This document shows positions 33,960-42,666 of a stretch of DNA of 64,000 nucleotides, piece by piece. The number at the start of each line of letters is the position of its first letter. Positions within the stretch are counted from its first letter, which is position 1. Where the stretch lies: assembly GCA_028687585.1 (NCBI GenBank), contig JAQTZV010000001.1:310001-374000 (forward strand), read 5' to 3'. The position numbers and the translations under genes were made by a program. Under the pieces are notes generated by a model. The model saw nothing but the letters and a program-made list of their open reading frames with translations. It searched no databases and had not been told where the DNA came from. This stretch comes from Desulfuromonadaceae bacterium (GTDB taxonomy: Bacteria > Desulfobacterota > Desulfuromonadia > Geobacterales > Pseudopelobacteraceae).

Positions 33960-34211
33960 GTGCCCATCGAGAAACTCAATCCCCTGCACTACATGGGGCA
34001 GGCGGAATATACCGGCTTCTGGCAGAAGCTCTTTGCCACGCTTCTCTATGGCTTCTGGGGGCGCTTTTTTTTCGTTGCCCTGGTGGTCTCAGCATTCTGG
34101 GTCGGGGTGAGACAGCGTAATCCTGCGCTTGCGGCTGTTTGCTTATTCCTGGCTGCTATCTTCGCTTATGGCGGTGGTCTTATGAACCTGATTAGATCGT
34201 TCACGGGATAG
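33960..34211 (+). CDS. Small two-helix membrane protein of the transfer operon
   Basis: The protein has 83 residues, starting at a GTG with AGGAG upstream. Two membrane helices (about 24-48 and 54-76) are visible. The function is not recognised. It lies 12 bases after the peptidase and 8 before the next membrane protein, so it is surely part of the operon. Confidence 0.65.
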   Translation: MPIEKLNPLHYMGQAEYTGFWQKLFATLLYGFWGRFFFVALVVSAFWVGVRQRNPALAAVCLFLAAIFAYGGGLMNLIRSFTG

Positions 34212-34219
34212 GAGGGGAC

Positions 34220-34960
34220 GTGGCGAAAGATGGCAACACTACGCCGGATTTAATGCTGGCTCAACAAAGTAACGAGATTCATCCGCGAGGTCTCCTGGAG
34301 GCGATCTCTTACATCGATCAGAACTTCGCCAACGAACTTGGAGGCTGCATGATCAAGTCCCGTTTCCTGACCACCCAGCAGCGTCTCGAATTCATGGAGG
34401 TTGGTTTTCGGAGTTCCTTTGTTTCTGGAATCGTCTCGGCGCTGCTGACCCCCATCGCCATCGGCGTGATCGAGCAGTACATCCCCATGTTCGGCGATCC
34501 TTCTCCGACCTTCTTCGACATGTTCAGTGCTTTCCTGCTGGCTCTTGGCTTCTCGCTTGGCTATGCCATCTTCATGGCGAAAGCCTCTACCTGTTTCATC
34601 GGCGAGTATACTCGGGCAATGGTGCTGAACCTTTTGGGCGGCATGGTATTTGGGGCCATCTTCAAGGCGGTTCTTGCTTTCATCGCTTTTCACTTTCTCT
34701 ATTTCAAGGTCTTCACCGACAAGAACGTACTGTGGGCCGTGTCCAAGCTCTATTATGCCAAGACCTCTCCCAATACGGTCGCTTCAATCTACTACTGGGT
34801 ACAGGGATTCAAGGGAATCTTCCTCATCTCAGCTTACTTCGTACTGGTATCTACGGCAGTATTCATCGTCATCCCGATTGTTGCAATGCTGGTCGCCTAT
34901 TACCGTAACCGCAAACTGATTGCCGCAGGAGTCGTGCATGTCGACACGGACAGTTTCTAG
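34220..34960 (+). CDS. Polytopic membrane protein of the transfer operon, unknown function
   Basis: This 246-residue protein has a GTG start behind GGAGGGGAC. A 65-residue cytoplasmic N-terminus leads to about four membrane helices (roughly 68-88, 100-122, 133-160, 195-228). No family is recognised. It overlaps traG by 23 bases, suggesting a role in mating-pair formation or entry/surface exclusion. Confidence 0.65.
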   Translation: MAKDGNTTPDLMLAQQSNEIHPRGLLEAISYIDQNFANELGGCMIKSRFLTTQQRLEFMEVGFRSSFVSGIVSALLTPIAIGVIEQYIPMFGDPSPTFFDMFSAFLLALGFSLGYAIFMAKASTCFIGEYTRAMVLNLLGGMVFGAIFKAVLAFIAFHFLYFKVFTDKNVLWAVSKLYYAKTSPNTVASIYYWVQGFKGIFLISAYFVLVSTAVFIVIPIVAMLVAYYRNRKLIAAGVVHVDTDSF

Positions 34961-37900
34961 GATCGCCTTAACGGCGCTGTTGCTGTTGATTCCATCAATG
35001 GCGCTGGCCCTGGATATGGAATTCTATGTTTGGGGTGGTCACGATGCAGTTGTGAATGCCTTCAGCAAACTGGCACTGATCTTCGGTGACAACGCCTACA
35101 AGTCGCTCTACTTCGTTGTCATCACTGCTGGGCTCTTCTTCGGCGGGGTGACGGTATTTGCCAAGTCGCTTGGTACCGCCAACGGTTCGGTCATGACCTG
35201 GATCGTGCCGACTATGATCGGCATTATGGTTTACCTGGCTCTGGTTGTCCCAAAGGGAACCATCCATGTCTATGATCCGGTTTTCAACAAGAACCAGGCG
35301 GTCGGCGGCATCCCGGACGGTGTCGTGGCGGTGGCCGGTATCTTGAACAAGATTGAGCGGGGCCTGGTGGATATCGTCACCACTGCCGGAGATCCCCTGA
35401 ATTACCAGACCCAGGCGGGAGGGAAGGGCTTCCTGGGGCTCGCCCAGCTCACCAGCATTCCTCTGTCGGCGGTGGACAGCAATCTGGACGCCTCCATGCG
35501 GCGCTACGTGAAGGATTGTGTTTCCTATGCCCTGATGAACCCCAATGCCAACCTCACGGTGGATGAACTGCGAAAGACAACCACCAATTTTGTCGGTTCC
35601 CTGGACAAGGCCGTAAATCCGGCTATCTGGACGGTCTACTATGATGCTGCCAGTCCGCAGGGCCAGGCTCTCACCTGTACCGACTCCTGGACCAGCATCA
35701 AAGCGGCACTCACCCCGGCTAATCTCGAAAAGAATATCCAGTCAGTCTGCGCCAATCTCGGCTATGAGGTTTCCGATGCGGCCGCCATGATCCAATGCAA
35801 GACGGTGTTGAACAATGTCAATTCCGGGACCGGCCTGGGAGCAGCGAGCATTGATGACTTTTTGAAACAGGCCTATGTCTCCCAGCGACTGGAAGAGATC
35901 TTCCGCAGCGGCAATGCAGCAGGTGCCACCAATTACCAATTCCTGCTTAGCGCTTCAGGCGCCATGAAGTCAGCCAACGAATGGTTGCCGATCCTGAAGG
36001 CGGCGCTCACCGCCATCGCTGTCGGGTTGCTGCCGTTCCTGGCGCTCTTCATTCCCACGCCGCTGATCGGCAAGGCAGTCGGGATCATAGCCGGATTCTT
36101 CATTTGGCTCACCGCCTGGGGTGTCACCGATGCCATCGTTCACCAGTTTGCCGTGGACTATGCTAATCGGGCCTATGAGATGGTGCGGCAGAACAAGCTG
36201 GGTATGGATGCCCTCTACTTCTTTCCTGACCAGACGGTGAAGATCCTCGGTATGTTCGGCACACTGAGGATGAGCGGAATGATGCTGGCGACTGTCATTA
36301 CCGGTATGTTGATCAAGTTTGGTGGTCATGCCATGGCGATGATGGCCGGAGGGATGGTCAGCCAGGTTCAGTCCGCTGGCAACCGTGCTACTCATGAGGT
36401 TGAAGATCCTGCCGGCAGAGCTTCGGCCATGCAGCGTAATGTCACCGCCATGCCGACTCAAGCCTGGAGCAATGAGCATAGCTTCCAAGCCAGGCAGGCG
36501 CAGTCGCTGGTCGGTATGTCCGGTAAGACCACGGCGTCGAGCGATATGATTCGGGACTTCGGGATGGATTTTTCGAGTCGGATATCCGCTGACAGCGAGA
36601 TTGGAAGATCAATCGGTTTCGGTGGCAGCGGCAGGGCCATGCGTGAGGGTGGTCTGTCATCTTCCTACGAGTTGAAATCATTTGATGGTCGTCTCGGACT
36701 CGACAAGTCGGCTGCGACCAAGGATGTGGTTTCAGGCAGCTATGGCGGTGACACTCTGGCCTTTGCCAAAATGGGAGTTGCCAACGACCGGGCCCTGGCA
36801 AATGTCTTTGGCTCCGGTGAAAACTATTCTGACTTCCTGACTGCCAACATGGACAAGAGTGTCGGACAACTCCAGGGAGAAATGGGAGCTTATGCCGCAG
36901 CCAGGTCTCTCGGATTCAATGGGAACTGGCGGGAGTTCAACGCCATGCGCTCGGAAGTTACAGCCCTTGGGGATTTTGCCAATGCAGATGCGGTGAACAA
37001 GATTGCCGATAATTACGGAATCTCTTCCGGACAGCTCATGCAGATGAACGCCCAGTTCCAGCAGAGCAAACATGCCTCAGAGGTTACCGGACTCTCGAAT
37101 CAAATGGGTGGCCCGGTTGCTGCCGGTACAGAGGCTGGCAATGTCGTGGCAACGGAAACCGGGGGCAAGATCCAGGGAATCTATGCTGGGGGTGGTTACG
37201 GCAACTACCAACAGCTCACCAGCAATGATGTTTCCGGGAGGATTGCACGCAACCAGCTTGTTCATGCAGCAGCGGATCAGATGGTTGGCAGGATTGCTCC
37301 TCAACTCAAAAACGATCCAGAGATGTACCAGAACGGTCACCTGACCGAACGGGGCTTTGCCGAGATGCAGAAGGCGATGGAGGGGCAGAACATCAACTTC
37401 ACGACAGCTGACGGCAAAAGTTCTGTCAATGTCGGTATGGATGGCGGAATTGTCAATTCGTCGGATTCCGGTACCGTAGCTAAAGGCGACAGGAGCCAGG
37501 GCCTTGAAATACAGAAGCAACTCCGTTCTGCCGGATTCCAGAGTGCTGCAGCCCATGTCGCCAAGCTGTCCGGCCAGGCCTTCGACTACAAGGCAGATTA
37601 CGACCGAAACGGCAATCTCGCGTCGTTTGCCATTGACCAGGGTGGCCGGGTGCAGAAGTTTGATCTCGGTCAGAGCAGGACCGGGACTGATATCGAGCGT
37701 CTGGATCGGAACGTGTCAACTACTGACAAGGGGCTGCGCAAGACGGTTGGTGACTTTATCAAGACTGGCTATGAAAATCATGCCCTGAATGTCTCACGGA
37801 AGTCAGGCTCATACATGATCCAGGCTGGCGGCAAGCAGATGATGGTCAATGGCGACTGGTATTACGCCAAGAATGAGAAAACCGGCAAAATGGAGGTAGT

Positions 37901-38546
37901 CGGCGGATCATTCTCCAACGGGCTTGACGGTAATGTTCTGATGTACGCCAAGGACAAAGATGGCAACCTTCATTACTCCCAGGTGCAGGGGAAAATGGAC
38001 AAAAGCGGGAATCTTATTGCCGGACAGCGTTCCGAGATCACCGAGGACCAGTTTGTTCAGTCGTCACAGCAAGGGGCGGCGGTTGTCAGTACTAGGTCCG
38101 GTGGTGGAATTACCGGGAGTATTCGTGCTGATGGCGGGGTCAAGGCGGATTATTCGAGTTCGCAGGTGGTTGGGACGAGGGTTGAATCCAAACAGAATCT
38201 TGCTGGTAGTGCTGCATCACAGGAGTTTAGGGATGGCCGTTCAATTGATGCCGGTGCGGCTGCTACTACAATTGCCGTTGGTCAGGGAGCGCTACATGAG
38301 ACAGCTGGAATAGTTGGGGATGTTGCGAAGACTGTTGGCCCTTATAAAGCTGCAGTTACAAAGCGAGAGGAAGCAGCTAACGCGGCTGCAAGCGCGGCTG
38401 AGCGTGAAATCATGCATACCGCTGAGCAGCAAGCTCGAAATGTTCAACAGCAGGTGCAAAGAACCAGCAAAATTCTACAACACCAGAGCAAAACCTCGCC
38501 ACTCCCAAGAGGCGGTGGGCCACAGCCACGAGGCACAAGGAGGTAA
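34938..38546 (+). CDS. traG: Mating-pair stabilisation/pilus assembly protein TraG
   Basis: The protein has 1202 residues from the ATG at 34938 (GGAG seven bases before). It has a signal or first helix (1-24), then the TraG N-terminal hallmark DMEFYVWGGHDAVVNAFSKL and membrane helices near 50-100 and 340-410. From about residue 480 to the end there is a long, helical and glycine-rich periplasmic part with a coiled C-terminal tail. Length and layout match F TraG (about 940 residues), with extra tail. It is the last recognisable tra gene here. Confidence 0.88.
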   Translation: MSTRTVSRIALTALLLLIPSMALALDMEFYVWGGHDAVVNAFSKLALIFGDNAYKSLYFVVITAGLFFGGVTVFAKSLGTANGSVMTWIVPTMIGIMVYLALVVPKGTIHVYDPVFNKNQAVGGIPDGVVAVAGILNKIERGLVDIVTTAGDPLNYQTQAGGKGFLGLAQLTSIPLSAVDSNLDASMRRYVKDCVSYALMNPNANLTVDELRKTTTNFVGSLDKAVNPAIWTVYYDAASPQGQALTCTDSWTSIKAALTPANLEKNIQSVCANLGYEVSDAAAMIQCKTVLNNVNSGTGLGAASIDDFLKQAYVSQRLEEIFRSGNAAGATNYQFLLSASGAMKSANEWLPILKAALTAIAVGLLPFLALFIPTPLIGKAVGIIAGFFIWLTAWGVTDAIVHQFAVDYANRAYEMVRQNKLGMDALYFFPDQTVKILGMFGTLRMSGMMLATVITGMLIKFGGHAMAMMAGGMVSQVQSAGNRATHEVEDPAGRASAMQRNVTAMPTQAWSNEHSFQARQAQSLVGMSGKTTASSDMIRDFGMDFSSRISADSEIGRSIGFGGSGRAMREGGLSSSYELKSFDGRLGLDKSAATKDVVSGSYGGDTLAFAKMGVANDRALANVFGSGENYSDFLTANMDKSVGQLQGEMGAYAAARSLGFNGNWREFNAMRSEVTALGDFANADAVNKIADNYGISSGQLMQMNAQFQQSKHASEVTGLSNQMGGPVAAGTEAGNVVATETGGKIQGIYAGGGYGNYQQLTSNDVSGRIARNQLVHAAADQMVGRIAPQLKNDPEMYQNGHLTERGFAEMQKAMEGQNINFTTADGKSSVNVGMDGGIVNSSDSGTVAKGDRSQGLEIQKQLRSAGFQSAAAHVAKLSGQAFDYKADYDRNGNLASFAIDQGGRVQKFDLGQSRTGTDIERLDRNVSTTDKGLRKTVGDFIKTGYENHALNVSRKSGSYMIQAGGKQMMVNGDWYYAKNEKTGKMEVVGGSFSNGLDGNVLMYAKDKDGNLHYSQVQGKMDKSGNLIAGQRSEITEDQFVQSSQQGAAVVSTRSGGGITGSIRADGGVKADYSSSQVVGTRVESKQNLAGSAASQEFRDGRSIDAGAAATTIAVGQGALHETAGIVGDVAKTVGPYKAAVTKREEAANAAASAAEREIMHTAEQQARNVQQQVQRTSKILQHQSKTSPLPRGGGPQPRGTRR

Positions 38547-38549
38547 TGT

Positions 38550-38864
38550 GTGATTGAAAAGATACTATTCGTTTCTGACGGGATCATTGCAATTATGGGG
38601 AATGGGTACGTGCCGGCGGAACCAATGGATAACGTGGTTTTTGATCTAACAGAGTACGGTGTTGAACTTCGAGTTTCAGGTGTTCAAATACCGATACCAG
38701 CTGAGGCTCTCGAACACCTTGAGCAAACTGAAGGCACAAATGTTCACTTTTATGAATCCGACTCGTATGCTCTTGTTGCACCTTATCGTGGCTGTATTGA
38801 AATCAGCCGAGACGAAATCCTCAAATTGAAAGGGGCTTGGGAATATATTCGGCCTCACCAGTGA
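38550..38864 (+). CDS. Small acidic hypothetical protein after traG
   Basis: The 104 residues begin at a GTG with AAGGAGG upstream, three bases after traG. The sequence is acidic and strand-rich, without membrane or signal segments. No family is recognised. It ends convergently against the next gene, with a 10-base overlap of the two 3' ends. Confidence 0.6.
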   Translation: MIEKILFVSDGIIAIMGNGYVPAEPMDNVVFDLTEYGVELRVSGVQIPIPAEALEHLEQTEGTNVHFYESDSYALVAPYRGCIEISRDEILKLKGAWEYIRPHQ

Positions 38865-39220
38865 TGAAAGGAGGATGAATCTTTTCTTCTCCGACGATCA
38901 CGGAACAGTCGAAACGGAGTGCTATAGATTATCCAGTTCATATACCATTCATATTCCGCAGCCGACATTGTCGGTCTCAATTCTGGGGCCGCGTATCCAT
39001 ATTTCAGGAGTGGCCAAGTTGAAAGGCCTTTCAACGCTCCTATATAAAGACGTAGGTGAACACGATCAAGGATTATGTAACATAGGGCTAATACAGCAAT
39101 ACCAAGTGTCCAGTACCAAAAAGACGATAAGAAAAACAACCCCACTATCGCCCCCGCAAAAAGGCAGGGAAGAACTGTTCCTAACGCTGATATTACGAAT
39201 GCCATAAATTTTCTTACCAT
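38855..39220 (-). CDS. Small membrane protein, convergent to the transfer operon
   Basis: This 121-residue protein has an excellent GGAGGGG seven bases before its ATG (39220), which makes this strand the real one. Two N-terminal membrane helices (about 5-32 and 35-52) are followed by a basic C-terminal tail (RDRRRRKDSSSFHHW). No family is recognised. An exclusion-type role is possible from its place at the end of the tra operon but is unproven. Confidence 0.6.
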   Translation of the reverse strand: MVRKFMAFVISALGTVLPCLFAGAIVGLFFLSSFWYWTLGIAVLALCYIILDRVHLRLYIGALKGLSTWPLLKYGYAAPELRPTMSAAEYEWYMNWIIYSTPFRLFRDRRRRKDSSSFHHW

Positions 39221-39416
39221 AACGTTCCCCTCCTTTCTTTAGCGGTCTGACTTCTATTGGATTTTAATAGATAGTTTGACCAGCTTAAATTCAATTGTCA
39301 ACTCAAAATGAAGTCAATATGCAATTATTACAGAGTGTTGCAGTACTCTGTCCTGAACGGACTGGGTGCTGTTTTCCCGGAAAAATTGAATCCGATTTAT
39401 CACTTTTTCAGATCAA
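39221..39416. other. Intergenic region before the defence promoter
   Basis: This AT-rich stretch holds no gene. It contains one small hairpin (CAGAGTGTTGCAGTACTCTG near 39331) and the upstream side of the promoter of the small membrane protein. Confidence 0.5.
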
Positions 39417-39445
39417 TTGACATTCGAGGCGAAAAGTTGTATTAA
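39417..39445 (+). promoter_or_regulatory. Consensus sigma-70 promoter of the defence region
   Basis: TTGACA (39417-39422), a 17-base spacer, then TATTAA (39440-39445). It is followed by a leader with a small reading frame and a terminator before the first restriction gene. Confidence 0.82.
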
Positions 39446-39482
39446 CGTGGCGTAATTTCATGCATTTATGGAGGGTGAGACA

Positions 39483-39539
39483 ATGGGCTCTGTGCCCTTC
39501 AGAAATATCAGTGGTATTAAAAGCCGCATTGTCTGCTGA
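39483..39539 (+). CDS. Possible 18-residue leader peptide
   Basis: An ATG with a perfect GGAGGG seven bases upstream opens an 18-codon frame (MGSVPFRNISGIKSRIVC) ending in TGA at 39537-39539. Its last codons run through the 5' arm of the terminator hairpin that follows, and the stop lies in the loop. This is the geometry of translation-controlled attenuation. No similar peptide is known to me, so the call rests on ribosome site and layout. Confidence 0.5.
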   Translation: MGSVPFRNISGIKSRIVC

Positions 39540-39563
39540 GTGCTGACGGGCGGCTTTTCTTTT
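39519..39563 (+). terminator. Intrinsic terminator/attenuator before the restriction operon
   Basis: AAAAGCCGC (39519-39527) pairs with GCGGCTTTT (39550-39558), with inner GTC/GAC pairing and a following TCTTTT. It lies between the promoter at 39417 and the start of the helicase-nuclease gene at 39590. Transcription must read through it to express the defence genes. Confidence 0.78.
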
Positions 39564-39589
39564 CAATAGTATCCGGAGATAAACTAACT

Positions 39590-42500
39590 ATGGATAATCG
39601 TTTTTTCGAGCAACCAATCCTCAACTCTCCATACGAATATCCTGCCCGTCACTGGGAGCTTGATCCTTCGGGCCAACCAACTCAGCAGATTCTCGAAAAG
39701 CGTCGTCGCGCCGAGTTCATCACACCGATTCCCAAACCGAAAAAACGCAAAGGCACGGCAGCCGACCAGCAGAATCTGCTCTTTGACGACGGCGTAGGTC
39801 TTTCCACTCAGCAGCAGCAATACGATCCAACCTCGATTATCAATGCCCTGCGAATCCAGGTAGACAAGTGGCGCACTATCCCGAACCCGAATGATTGGAA
39901 GGTTACACCGGAGACCGCCAGACTGCTGCAACACTGGCGTCATCACCAGTTCAATGGCGTCCGCCCGTTCTTCTGTCAAGTGGAGGCCATCGAAACGGCA
40001 ATCTGGTTGACCGAAGTTGCTCCGCATATGGGCAAGACTGGTGAAGGTTTTATTGAGCATCTTACTAACGCCAACCATGATGCCAATCCCGAGTTGATGC
40101 GTCTAGCGCTGAAGCTGGCTACCGGTGCCGGCAAGACTACGGTCATGGCGATGTTGATTGCCTGGCAGACAATTAACGCGGTGCGTCGTCCCACCAGCAA
40201 ACGATTTACCCGCGGATTTCTCATCGTTGCTCCCGGTCTGACCATCAAGGATCGTCTGCGAGTATTGCAACCCAACGATCCGGACAGCTATTACCAGAGT
40301 CGCGAAATTGTCCCCAGCGACATGCTGGATGACCTCGATCGGGCCAAGATCGTCATCACCAATTACCATGCCTTCAAACTGCGTGAGCGCCTGGAGCTGT
40401 CCAAAGGTGGCCGTCTGCTGCTCCAGGGGCGTGGTGGCGAGGAACTCAACACGCTGGAGACCGAAGGACAGATGCTGCAGCGGGTCATGCCTGACCTGAT
40501 GGGATTGAAGAACGTCCTGGTACTCAATGACGAGGCGCATCACTGTTACCGCGAAAAGCCGAATCATGACGATGATGACGATCTGACCGGCGACGACAGG
40601 AAGGAAGCGGAGAAAAACAACGAGGCTGCCCGCCTCTGGATTACCGGCCTGGAAATCGTCAACCGCAAGCTGGGACTTAATCGGGTTATCGACCTGTCGG
40701 CAACGCCGTTTTTCCTGAGTGGCTCGGGCTATGCTGAAGGCACCCTGTTCCCCTGGACCATGTGTGACTTTTCGCTCATGGATGCCATCGAATGCGGCAT
40801 CGTCAAACTTCCTCGCGTTCCGGTGGCGCAGAACCTGCCGGGCGATGAAATGCCAATGTTCCGCAATTTGTGGGAACATATTCGCAAGGATATGCCTAAG
40901 AAAGGCCGGGGCAAGGCAAAGGATCTTGATCCTCTCAGTCTGCCTGTCCGTCTCCAGACTGCCCTTGAAGCACTTTATGGCCATTACGAAAAAACGTTCA
41001 ACCTCTGGCTGGAATACAAAATCAATGTCCCGCCTTGCTTTATCGTTGTCTGTAACAACACCTCCACCTCTAAGCTGGTGTATGACTACATCTCCGGTTT
41101 TCAGCGGGAGAACGATGACGGCTCCACGACGTTGGAAAATGGCCGTCTGGCTCTGTTCCGCAACTTCGATGACCATGGCAATCAGATTGCCCGCCCCCGT
41201 ACCCTGCTGATCGACAGCGAGCAGTTGGAATCCGGTGATGCACTGGATGATAATTTCCGCAAAATGGCTGCTGACGAGATCGACCGCTTCCGTCGAGAAA
41301 TCATCGAACGTACCGGCGACCGCCGCCAGGCCGAAAACCTTACCGATCAGGAACTGCTGCGGGAGGTTATGAACACGGTCGGCAAGAAGGACCGCCTGGG
41401 TGAATCGATCCGATGCGTGGTCTCGGTTTCCATGCTTACCGAAGGGTGGGACACCAACACCGTTACCCATGTGCTCGGTGTGCGTGCTTTTGGCACCCAA
41501 CTTCTGTGCGAGCAGGTTATTGGCCGTGCTTTGCGCCGCCAGTCCTATGAACTGAATGAAGAGGGTCTCTTCAATGTTGAGTATGCCGACGTCCTGGGCA
41601 TTCCCTTCGACTTCACCGCCAAGCCGGTGGTTGCACCGCCGCAACCGCCCCGTGAAACCATCCATGTCAAGGCTGTCCGTCCGGAGCGTGACCCGCTCGA
41701 AATCCAGTTCCCACGAGTTGCCGGTTACCGGGTAGAGCTTCCCGAGGAGCGACTGACCGCAGTGTTTAATGAGGATTCAATTCTGGAGCTCTCTCCCGAT
41801 CTGGTCGGTCCGTCCATCACCAGAAACTCCGGCATTATCGGTGAAGGGGTTGATCTCAGCCTTGCACACCTTGGGGATATGCGCCGTTCTACCCTGCTGT
41901 TCCATGTCACTCAGCGCCTGCTCTACACCAAGTGGCGTGACCCTGGCGAGGACGCCAAGCTCCATCTTTTTGGCCAGCTCAAACGGATCACCAAGGAGTG
42001 GCTCGATAGCTGCCTGGTCTGCAAGGGGGAAACGTACCCGGCGCAGCTCATGTACCAGGAACTGGCTGACATGGCCTGCGAACGGATTACTGCCGGCATC
42101 ACCCGCTCGGAACTCGGCAAGCGCCCCATTAAGGCGGTGCTCGACCCGTACAACCCGACCGGCTCCACTTGTCATGTGAGTTTCAACACCTCAAAGAAGG
42201 ATCGCTGGGAGACCGATGCGCGTCGTTGCCAGATCAACTGGGTCATCCTCGACAGCGACTGGGAAGCCGAGTTTTGCCGTGTGGCTGAAGCGCATCCCAA
42301 AGTAACAGCCTATGTCAAGAACCACAACCTGGGTCTGGAAGTGCCATACCGTTACGGCTCAGAAACTCGCCGCTACTTGCCCGACTTTATCGTGAAGGTC
42401 GATGATGGCAAAGGCGAGGACGATCTACTGAACTTGATCGTCGAGATCAAGGGTTATCGCCGGGAGGACGCCAAGGAGAAGAAAAGCACTATGGATGTTT

Positions 42501-42643
42501 ACTGGGTGCCGGGGGTCAATAACGTGAAAAGCTACGGTCGCTGGGCCTTTGCCGAGTTCACCGAGGTCTACCAGATCGAGGCTGATTTCGAGGCCAGGGT
42601 TGAAGCTGAATTCAATAAAATGATCGAAACTGTAACTGCCTAA
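39590..42643 (+). CDS. Type III-like restriction subunit: SF2 helicase with C-terminal nuclease (BPTD_3080-like)
   Basis: The 1017 residues include an SF2 helicase core with Walker A LATGAGKTTVM (177-183 for ATGAGKT) and the DEAH box VLNDEAHHCY (314-317). Motifs III and VI are seen in DLSATPFFLSGSG and EQVIGRALRRQSY. Near the C-terminus LPDFIVK (about 929) and IVEIKGY (about 950) form a PD-(D/E)XK nuclease site. Such proteins translocate on DNA and cut when the recognition site is unmodified. The next gene encodes the matching methyltransferase, 23 bases downstream. The family name is from memory of protein-family naming. Confidence 0.88.
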   Translation: MDNRFFEQPILNSPYEYPARHWELDPSGQPTQQILEKRRRAEFITPIPKPKKRKGTAADQQNLLFDDGVGLSTQQQQYDPTSIINALRIQVDKWRTIPNPNDWKVTPETARLLQHWRHHQFNGVRPFFCQVEAIETAIWLTEVAPHMGKTGEGFIEHLTNANHDANPELMRLALKLATGAGKTTVMAMLIAWQTINAVRRPTSKRFTRGFLIVAPGLTIKDRLRVLQPNDPDSYYQSREIVPSDMLDDLDRAKIVITNYHAFKLRERLELSKGGRLLLQGRGGEELNTLETEGQMLQRVMPDLMGLKNVLVLNDEAHHCYREKPNHDDDDDLTGDDRKEAEKNNEAARLWITGLEIVNRKLGLNRVIDLSATPFFLSGSGYAEGTLFPWTMCDFSLMDAIECGIVKLPRVPVAQNLPGDEMPMFRNLWEHIRKDMPKKGRGKAKDLDPLSLPVRLQTALEALYGHYEKTFNLWLEYKINVPPCFIVVCNNTSTSKLVYDYISGFQRENDDGSTTLENGRLALFRNFDDHGNQIARPRTLLIDSEQLESGDALDDNFRKMAADEIDRFRREIIERTGDRRQAENLTDQELLREVMNTVGKKDRLGESIRCVVSVSMLTEGWDTNTVTHVLGVRAFGTQLLCEQVIGRALRRQSYELNEEGLFNVEYADVLGIPFDFTAKPVVAPPQPPRETIHVKAVRPERDPLEIQFPRVAGYRVELPEERLTAVFNEDSILELSPDLVGPSITRNSGIIGEGVDLSLAHLGDMRRSTLLFHVTQRLLYTKWRDPGEDAKLHLFGQLKRITKEWLDSCLVCKGETYPAQLMYQELADMACERITAGITRSELGKRPIKAVLDPYNPTGSTCHVSFNTSKKDRWETDARRCQINWVILDSDWEAEFCRVAEAHPKVTAYVKNHNLGLEVPYRYGSETRRYLPDFIVKVDDGKGEDDLLNLIVEIKGYRREDAKEKKSTMDVYWVPGVNNVKSYGRWAFAEFTEVYQIEADFEARVEAEFNKMIETVTA

Positions 42644-42666
42644 TTGGCAGCGTGAGGATAAAGAAT

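Noticed and set aside
38921-38931. CTATAGATTAT as a fourth copy of the shared promoter box
   Set aside because: It lacks the CCTGCCCCC part and lies inside the convergent membrane-protein gene.
38875-39207. A 110-codon plus-strand frame after the small acidic gene
   Set aside because: The minus-strand frame over the same bases has a perfect ribosome site and membrane helices, while this one looks like its reverse shadow.
40103-41665. A 520-codon open frame on the minus strand inside the restriction helicase gene
   Set aside because: It is exactly antisense to a gene with clear helicase and nuclease motifs, and its translation shows no domain or ribosome site.
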